Positions 31,603-35,487 of a stretch of DNA of 35,487 nt are shown in pieces. Both the position numbers and the translations under genes were made by a program. Positions within the stretch are counted from its first letter, which is position 1. Every line of letters begins with the position of its first letter. Origin of the DNA: Stakelama flava (GTDB lineage Bacteria > Pseudomonadota > Alphaproteobacteria > Sphingomonadales > Sphingomonadaceae). Location of the stretch: NCBI RefSeq assembly GCF_019351405.1, contig NZ_JAHWZX010000021.1:1-35487 (forward strand), in the 5' to 3' direction. Below the pieces are notes generated by a model. It was not told the origin of the DNA. It worked only from the letters and a program-made list of their open reading frames with translations, and did not search any database.

Positions 31603-31690
31603 TACGAACTATATAGGCACAGAAATCCTGCGATTCCACTAAAAGTTGGCGGCGGGCATTACCGCGGGTTTGCGGTGCGCGGGACATCGA

Positions 31691-31966
31691 TTAGCCGTTC
31701 AGCTTGTCCTTGACCGCCTTGGCGGGCGTGAACGCCAGCTTTTTCGAGGCAGCAATCTGAATCGTGTCGCCGGTCGACGGGTTGCGGCCCTCACGCGCGG
31801 TGCTTTCTTTTACCTTGAACTTGCCAAAGCCATTGAGCGCGATTTCGTCGCCCTTGGCTGCGGCGTCGGTGATGGCGCCGAATACCGCGTCGATGATCTT
31901 GCGCGCGTCAGCCTTGGCGATGTCGTGATCGATAGCGATTTGATCGGCGAGTTCTGCGGTGTTCAT
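31691..31966 (-). CDS. HU family DNA-binding protein
   Basis: 91 residues, full length for HU. MNTAELADQIA, then the helical dimer part, ALNGFGKFKVKESTAREGRNPSTGDTIQIAASKKLAFTPAKAVKD with the DNA-intercalating arm (RNPSTG). A nucleoid-type DNA-bending protein; a copy on an accessory region is common on mobile elements and may assist recombination or transfer. AGGGAA precedes the ATG. Confidence 0.93.
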   Translation of the reverse strand: MNTAELADQIAIDHDIAKADARKIIDAVFGAITDAAAKGDEIALNGFGKFKVKESTAREGRNPSTGDTIQIAASKKLAFTPAKAVKDKLNG

Positions 31967-32617
31967 GACTATTTCCCTTTAATGGTCGATCCGCTCATAT
32001 TGGTAGAGGGAAATCGCGTCCATAGAGGTCGGAAGTATTGGCCATCCCAGGATATCATGGGCGTTCCGCACTTGCGGCGCGACCCTGCTCTATTCCGCTG
32101 GCGCTCGACCGAGCCCCTGACGCGGTAACGATCACCTAACGCGAGTTCCGGCGCACGCCGGCAAAGCGGAACGCGGGGTTCAGCAGAGCGCACACTGGCG
32201 GCTTTGTTCCAAACCGCCAGAGGTCGCAGCGTCTTTGATTGCCGCGTGGCACACGCGATCCGGCCGGGGGGCACGGCGGCGGCTGGCGCACACGGTCCGC
32301 GCGCGCACGCCGCCGCGCCGGCCATCCGGCTTCGAGAGGGCAGTGTCGTGCGCTCCTTCGGAGCCAGTGCAGCGCTGCGCGCCGCGTGGATATGCGGTCA
32401 GCGCTGGCGCGCTGGCGTTGGTTTTCCGGCCGCGGGAAGGGGGGTAGGCGACGCTCCCCTCTAGTCCCGTCGCGGCGCGCCGCAACCCGCTTCGCGGGTC
32501 TTCCACTTCGTTGCAGCCCTTTGGGTGCACCCCGCCGCTCAAGCGGGACTGCCGGTCCGCTCCTCGCCGCCACCCCCCTTCCGGGGCCGGTGCGGTGTTT
32601 AAGGAAGGAGCAGACAG
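31967..32617. other. Long non-coding region upstream of ardC
   Basis: About 650 nt with no supported gene. It contains the second copy of the dispersed repeat (32165-32345), then GC-rich stretches with short palindromes (CGCGGCGCGCCGC near 32471; ACCCGCTTCGCGGGT near 32487) and a good ribosome-binding site (AAGGAAGGAG) just before ardC. Long leaders of this type may take part in single-strand promoter function or recombination; not shown here. Confidence 0.4.
32165..32345 (+). repeat. Dispersed repeat, copy B
   Basis: Partner of 8846-9015, same orientation, with two 2-nt and other small indels. Best-matching blocks: CGCCAGAGGTCGCAG, GCGTGGCAC, GGCGGCGGCTGGCGCAC, CGCCGCGCCGGCC. It sits about 270 nt upstream of the ardC gene. 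Confidence 0.6.
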
Positions 32618-33529
32618 ATGGAACGGAACAGCAGGAATGCGCGGCAGAGCCTCTATGCCGAGGTGACCGACCGGGTGATTGCGGAGCTTGAAGCGGGGCG
32701 CCTGCCCTGGGTGCAGCCATGGGATGCGAGCGCGTGCGGATGCGCTCTGCCCGAGAACGGCGCGACCGGACGGCATTATTCGGGAATCAATATCCTGATC
32801 CTCTGGGCGGCTGTCATGGAGCGTGGCTATGGCGTGCAGCGCTGGCTGACCTTTCGCCAGGCACAAACCCTGGGCGGCAATGTCCGCAAGGGCGAGAAGG
32901 GCATTTGCATCTGCTATGCGGATCGCTTCACGCCGAAGGGCGAGGCCGAGCGCGCGGCGGACGAACAGCGCGAGGCACGGCAGGTGGCGTTCCTGAAGCG
33001 CTTCACGGTATTCAATGTCGATCAGTGCGAAGGGCTGCCCGATGCGCTGACCGAGGTGCCCGAGCTACCGTCCGAGGAGGAAGCAGTGCCGGCCGCGCAT
33101 GCGCTTATTCGGGCGAGCGGTGCCGATTTCCGCGTCGGCGGGATCGAAGCCTATTACGCGCCGGTGGGCGATTATGTCTCGGTACCCGAGCAGCGCGCCT
33201 TTCCCGATCCGATCAACTGGTACCGCACCGCGCTCCACGAGCTTGGGCACTGGACCGGGCATGGTTCGCGGCTTGGTCGTGATCAGTCGGGCGGCTTTGG
33301 CAGCACTGCCTATGCCCGCGAGGAGCTGGTCGCGGAGATGGCGAGCGCGTTCACTTGTGCTGCGCTGTCGATCCGTCCGAGTGTTCGCCATGCCGACTAT
33401 ATCGGCGCATGGTTGGCGGTGCTGCGCGAGGATGAGCTGGCGATCTTCCGGGCAGCGAGCGCTGCCAGCAAGGCGGCCGATTGGCTGCTGCGCTATGCCG
33501 GAGAACCTGCGCAGGAGGGCGTGTCATGA
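32618..33529 (+). CDS. ardC: ArdC-like antirestriction protein
   Basis: 303 residues. The N-terminal ArdC ssDNA-binding domain (YAEVTDRVIAELEAGRLPWVQPW, SGINILILWAAVMERGY, WLTFRQAQTLGGNVRKGEKG) is followed by a zincin-like metallopeptidase domain with HELGH at residues 207-211 and the third-ligand glutamate helix (YAREELVAEMASAF). ArdC protects entering plasmid or element DNA from host restriction during conjugation. ATG 32618 has a strong AAGGAAGGAG upstream. It overlaps the next gene by 4 nt. Confidence 0.92.
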   Translation: MERNSRNARQSLYAEVTDRVIAELEAGRLPWVQPWDASACGCALPENGATGRHYSGINILILWAAVMERGYGVQRWLTFRQAQTLGGNVRKGEKGICICYADRFTPKGEAERAADEQREARQVAFLKRFTVFNVDQCEGLPDALTEVPELPSEEEAVPAAHALIRASGADFRVGGIEAYYAPVGDYVSVPEQRAFPDPINWYRTALHELGHWTGHGSRLGRDQSGGFGSTAYAREELVAEMASAFTCAALSIRPSVRHADYIGAWLAVLREDELAIFRAASAASKAADWLLRYAGEPAQEGVS

Positions 33530-33762
33530 CCGCCCGGCTGCTCATTCGCTTGCGACATCGCCGTGCTCTGTGCCGCATTGAACAGGCGCTTGCCACGATG
33601 GACGAACTGCCCCGCGCCGTGTTCGAGCGGGCGCGCTTCCGGGACCTCGATTATGCCAGAATCGCCGAGGAACTCGGCATCAGCATCGCCGAAGTCGAAA
33701 GACATCTGGCGGCGGCGATGGTGCATATTCTGAACCACACCGATCCGGTCAGCGGGCCTTGA
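33526..33762 (+). CDS. Sigma-70 region 4-like helix-turn-helix protein
   Basis: 78 residues. MDELPRAVFERARFRDLDYARIAEELGISIAEVERHLAAAM is the sigma region 4 helix-turn-helix alone; there is no region 2, so it is not a working sigma factor. Small proteins of this kind often accompany ardC in sphingomonad elements. ATG 33526 overlaps the ardC stop (ATGA), so both are co-translated. Probably a regulator of the element's genes. Confidence 0.75.
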   Translation: MTARLLIRLRHRRALCRIEQALATMDELPRAVFERARFRDLDYARIAEELGISIAEVERHLAAAMVHILNHTDPVSGP

Positions 33763-33822
33763 GCCCGCCGACCTGTCATCTATTTGCTTGGCATTTGGAC
33801 CCGAAGACGCGAATCTGTCCCC

Positions 33823-34734
33823 ATGAAGATCAGCCTCGACCATCTGCCTGAAGGAAAGCGCCGCGAGCTGGCGCATGTGGTCGAGGTGCTGCACGACCGG
33901 TTCGCGTTTTCGACCAGCCGCCGCACCCAGGAACACACACGCGGCGGGCAAATCCTCAAGATCATCCTGTTCGGTAGCTATGCGCGCGGCGACTGGGTCG
34001 AGGATCCAGTCGGGCGCTATTTCTCCGATTATGATCTGCTCGTGGTGGTCAATCGCGAGGAATTTACCGACGTTTCAGAGTACTGGGACAAAGCCGAAGC
34101 GCAGCTTTTCGAAGAGCTATCGGCGGAACATCATCTGCGCACGCCGGTCAGCCTCATTTACCACAGCCTCGACGATGTGAATGAGAAGCTGCGGCTCGGG
34201 CGCTATTTCTTCATGGACATTTTGCGCGACGGCATCGTGCTGTTCGAGGAGGACGGCTATCCCTTTGTCGAGCCGCAACCGCTCTCGCCCGAACGGGCAT
34301 TGCAGGAGACGCGGGACTATTTCGAGGAGTGGTTCGAGAGTGCCGTCGCGTTCGCGAAGGGGGCGACATACTATCAGAGCATCGACCGTCCGAAGGAAGC
34401 TGCCTTCCAGCTGCATCAAGCTGTCGAACGCTTCTATCATTGCCTGTTTCTCGTCCGCACGCTCTATTCGCCCAAGACCCATAATCTGAACCGGCTGCGC
34501 GAGATGGCTGAAGAGCTGGAGCCGTCGCTGCGGTCTGTCTGGACGCGCGAGAACCGGTTCCAGAAGCGCAGCTATTCGCTGCTGCGCGACGCTTATGTGA
34601 AGGCGCGCTACTCGCGTTCCTATCGTATCACGCCGGAGGAGCTTGCGTGGATTTCCGAGCGCGTGACGCTGCTGCAAGGCCTAGTTCGCGAGGCGTGCGA
34701 GCTGCGCATCGAGACGCTCGCCAAGGCGGCTTAA
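33823..34734 (+). CDS. Nucleotidyltransferase-HEPN fusion protein
   Basis: 303 residues. The MNT-type nucleotidyltransferase domain has GSYARGDW (residues 51-58) and SDYDLLVVV (Asp69, Asp71), the metal-binding pair. From about residue 160 a HEPN domain follows (AAFQLHQAVERFYHCLFLV, THNLNRLREMAEEL). Separate MNT and HEPN proteins form toxin-antitoxin pairs in which the HEPN RNase is nucleotidylated; here both lie in one chain, a known domain layout. No R-x4-H ribonuclease motif is obvious in the HEPN part, so toxicity is uncertain. ATG 33823 fits the family start. It overlaps the minus-strand gene at its end. Confidence 0.8.
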   Translation: MKISLDHLPEGKRRELAHVVEVLHDRFAFSTSRRTQEHTRGGQILKIILFGSYARGDWVEDPVGRYFSDYDLLVVVNREEFTDVSEYWDKAEAQLFEELSAEHHLRTPVSLIYHSLDDVNEKLRLGRYFFMDILRDGIVLFEEDGYPFVEPQPLSPERALQETRDYFEEWFESAVAFAKGATYYQSIDRPKEAAFQLHQAVERFYHCLFLVRTLYSPKTHNLNRLREMAEELEPSLRSVWTRENRFQKRSYSLLRDAYVKARYSRSYRITPEELAWISERVTLLQGLVREACELRIETLAKAA

Positions 34735-35093
34735 GCCGCTCTTCTTTCCTTATCCGCGAAGCGGAATTCCTGCTGCAGATCGTCATCGGAAGCGCCTGCC
34801 GGACACAGCGCGTCGGCACCGGCGGCCACGCTGATCCAGTCGATCCTCCAGCCCAGATCAACCACATCGCCGCGCGTTTCGCGCGCGATAGCGATCAGCC
34901 CGGCGCCTTCGACATCCACCGAAAAGCTGCATTCATCGCGCTCGCTATCGTAACTACCGCGCAGCAACGTGCCGTGGGAAACGGCGATCGCAAAGCCGTC
35001 GCGAACGGCTTTTGGCGACAGGTACAGCACGGTTTCCACGTCGCCTGACAGCCGTAGTCTGGCATCACTACAGGGCTTTATCCGGATACTCAT
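34731..35093 (-). CDS. Hypothetical protein (120 aa)
   Basis: Soluble, acidic, 120 residues with DVETVLYLSPKAVRDGFAIA and a C-terminal basic tail (ADKERRAA). I do not recognise it. The ATG at 35093 is supported because the frame upstream crosses low-complexity, non-coding-looking DNA. It converges on the MNT-HEPN gene and overlaps it by 4 nt. It is divergent from the putative relaxase gene, a place where small regulatory or accessory transfer proteins are often encoded. Confidence 0.55.
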   Translation of the reverse strand: MSIRIKPCSDARLRLSGDVETVLYLSPKAVRDGFAIAVSHGTLLRGSYDSERDECSFSVDVEGAGLIAIARETRGDVVDLGWRIDWISVAAGADALCPAGASDDDLQQEFRFADKERRAA

Positions 35094-35414
35094 ATGGCGC
35101 GCTCCGCTGTTCGAATCGGGGAAGCAGGAACGATAGAACAAATAGCGAACATGGGAAAGGATGTGGCGCCGGGAGAGGGGAGAGGGGGTAAGGCAAGGTA
35201 AAAGCGGTGCCTCCAGGAGGCCCCGAAAGTGGCGTCTGCACGTCGTTTTTGATGGAGCCATGCCCGTGCGGGCGCGCCGGACATGCCTCCGGGGTGGCGC
35301 CACTGCTCGCGCTGCGCTCGCGTTTCTGCGGTGGACGATGGCGCCATCGTTGGAGGCCCTTGCAGCCCTTCCTTTGCGTACCTTCATTTCCTGTTTTGAG
35401 CAGGATTTCGTCCG
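35094..35414. other. Palindrome-rich intergenic region, oriT candidate
   Basis: About 320 nt between divergent genes. Palindromes: ACGATGGCGCCATCGT (35335-35350, perfect 16 bp), GTGGCGCCAC (35294-35303), a further GTGGCGCC near 35163, and GCCTCC-A-GGAGGC near 35209-35221. A purine-rich tract (GGGAGAGGGGAGAGGGGG) lies near 35169-35187. Clustered dyads beside a relaxase start are what an origin of transfer looks like. No nick site can be assigned. Confidence 0.35.
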
Positions 35415-35487
35415 ATGGCCGACGACGAGTTCACGCTGTGGCTGGGCCGGATCGGCAACGACCGGCCTTTCGCGCACCAGCTTCGCA
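35415..35487 (+). CDS. Start of a probable relaxase gene (cut by window end)
   Basis: The first 24 codons from ATG 35415 read MADDEFTLWLGRIGNDRP and on. An acidic start followed by L-GRI and then basic or polar residues is how DUF3363/VirD2-type relaxases of sphingomonad elements begin. Too short to be sure. Context (ardC, traF, transglycosylase, palindromes upstream) fits. Confidence 0.4.
   Translation, partial: MADDEFTLWLGRIGNDRPFAHQLR

Noticed and set aside
31590..31620. tRNA-like T-loop sequence GGTTCGATTAC
   Set aside because: No pairing T-stem, anticodon arm or acceptor stem can be built around it; taken instead as part of the Abi leader.
35094..35477. 248-residue version of the hypothetical protein ending at 34731
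   Set aside because: The extension crosses palindromic, purine-rich DNA with repetitive, basic translation; a start at 35093 is more likely.
1..35487. CRISPR arrays, rRNA and tRNA genes
   Set aside because: Looked for regularly spaced repeats and tRNA/rRNA signatures; none seen.

Overview
The window looks like accessory DNA of an alphaproteobacterium of the Sphingomonadaceae (Sphingopyxis, Sphingobium, Novosphingobium or Sphingomonas type). The basis is high GC with strong G/C bias in third codon positions, many 4-nt ATGA/GTGA gene overlaps, and a gene set typical of that family: a lasso peptide locus with isopeptidase and TonB receptor, a luxR-luxI-phyH block, and conjugative-element genes (DUF736, DUF2285, TraF, ArdC). 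The family assignment is inference from gene content; there is no rRNA or tRNA in the window.

Layout. (1) 1-230: a small chimeric remnant. (2) 351-6656: a tight seven-gene plus-strand operon with three or four glycosyltransferases, an acyl-CoA-dehydrogenase-like enzyme, a PIG-L deacetylase and a NodS-like methyltransferase, probably building or decorating an unidentified glycoconjugate. (3) 6706-9713, minus strand: a small conserved protein, a Crp/Fnr regulator, a decayed katE catalase pseudogene cut off by a dispersed repeat, and a small nuclease operon. (4) 9847-12964: small regulators, membrane and secreted proteins and a RadC-like protein. (5) 12995-13891: a complete IS5-type insertion sequence inserted at a terminator.

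(6) 14688-27060 is the centre of interest. A plus-strand operon (ECF sigma factor, FecR anti-sigma, TonB-dependent receptor, lasso peptide isopeptidase) converges on a minus-strand series luxR, luxI, phyH, gntR, lasso precursor, B protein and cyclase, all in one direction. The precursor predicts a new lasso peptide with an 8-residue Gly1-Asp8 ring. Two near-identical dyads (TCCCCATTTC[T/A]GGGGA), one before luxI and one before luxR, look like lux boxes. The arrangement suggests a lasso peptide made under quorum-sensing control, taken back through its own receptor, which signals through FecR and the sigma factor, and finally opened by the isopeptidase. There is no ABC exporter gene.

(7) 27366-35487: conjugative-element debris and cargo. 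It contains a frameshifted DUF6499/DUF2285 regulator, DUF736, a helix-turn-helix protein, TraF peptidase, lytic transglycosylase, a frameshifted Abi_2 (AbiD/F-type HEPN) gene with a possible structured RNA upstream, an HU protein, ArdC, a sigma-region-4-like protein, a nucleotidyltransferase-HEPN protein, and probably the first codons of a relaxase at the right edge behind a palindrome-rich, oriT-like stretch. Both frameshifts in this part occur at a TTTC.
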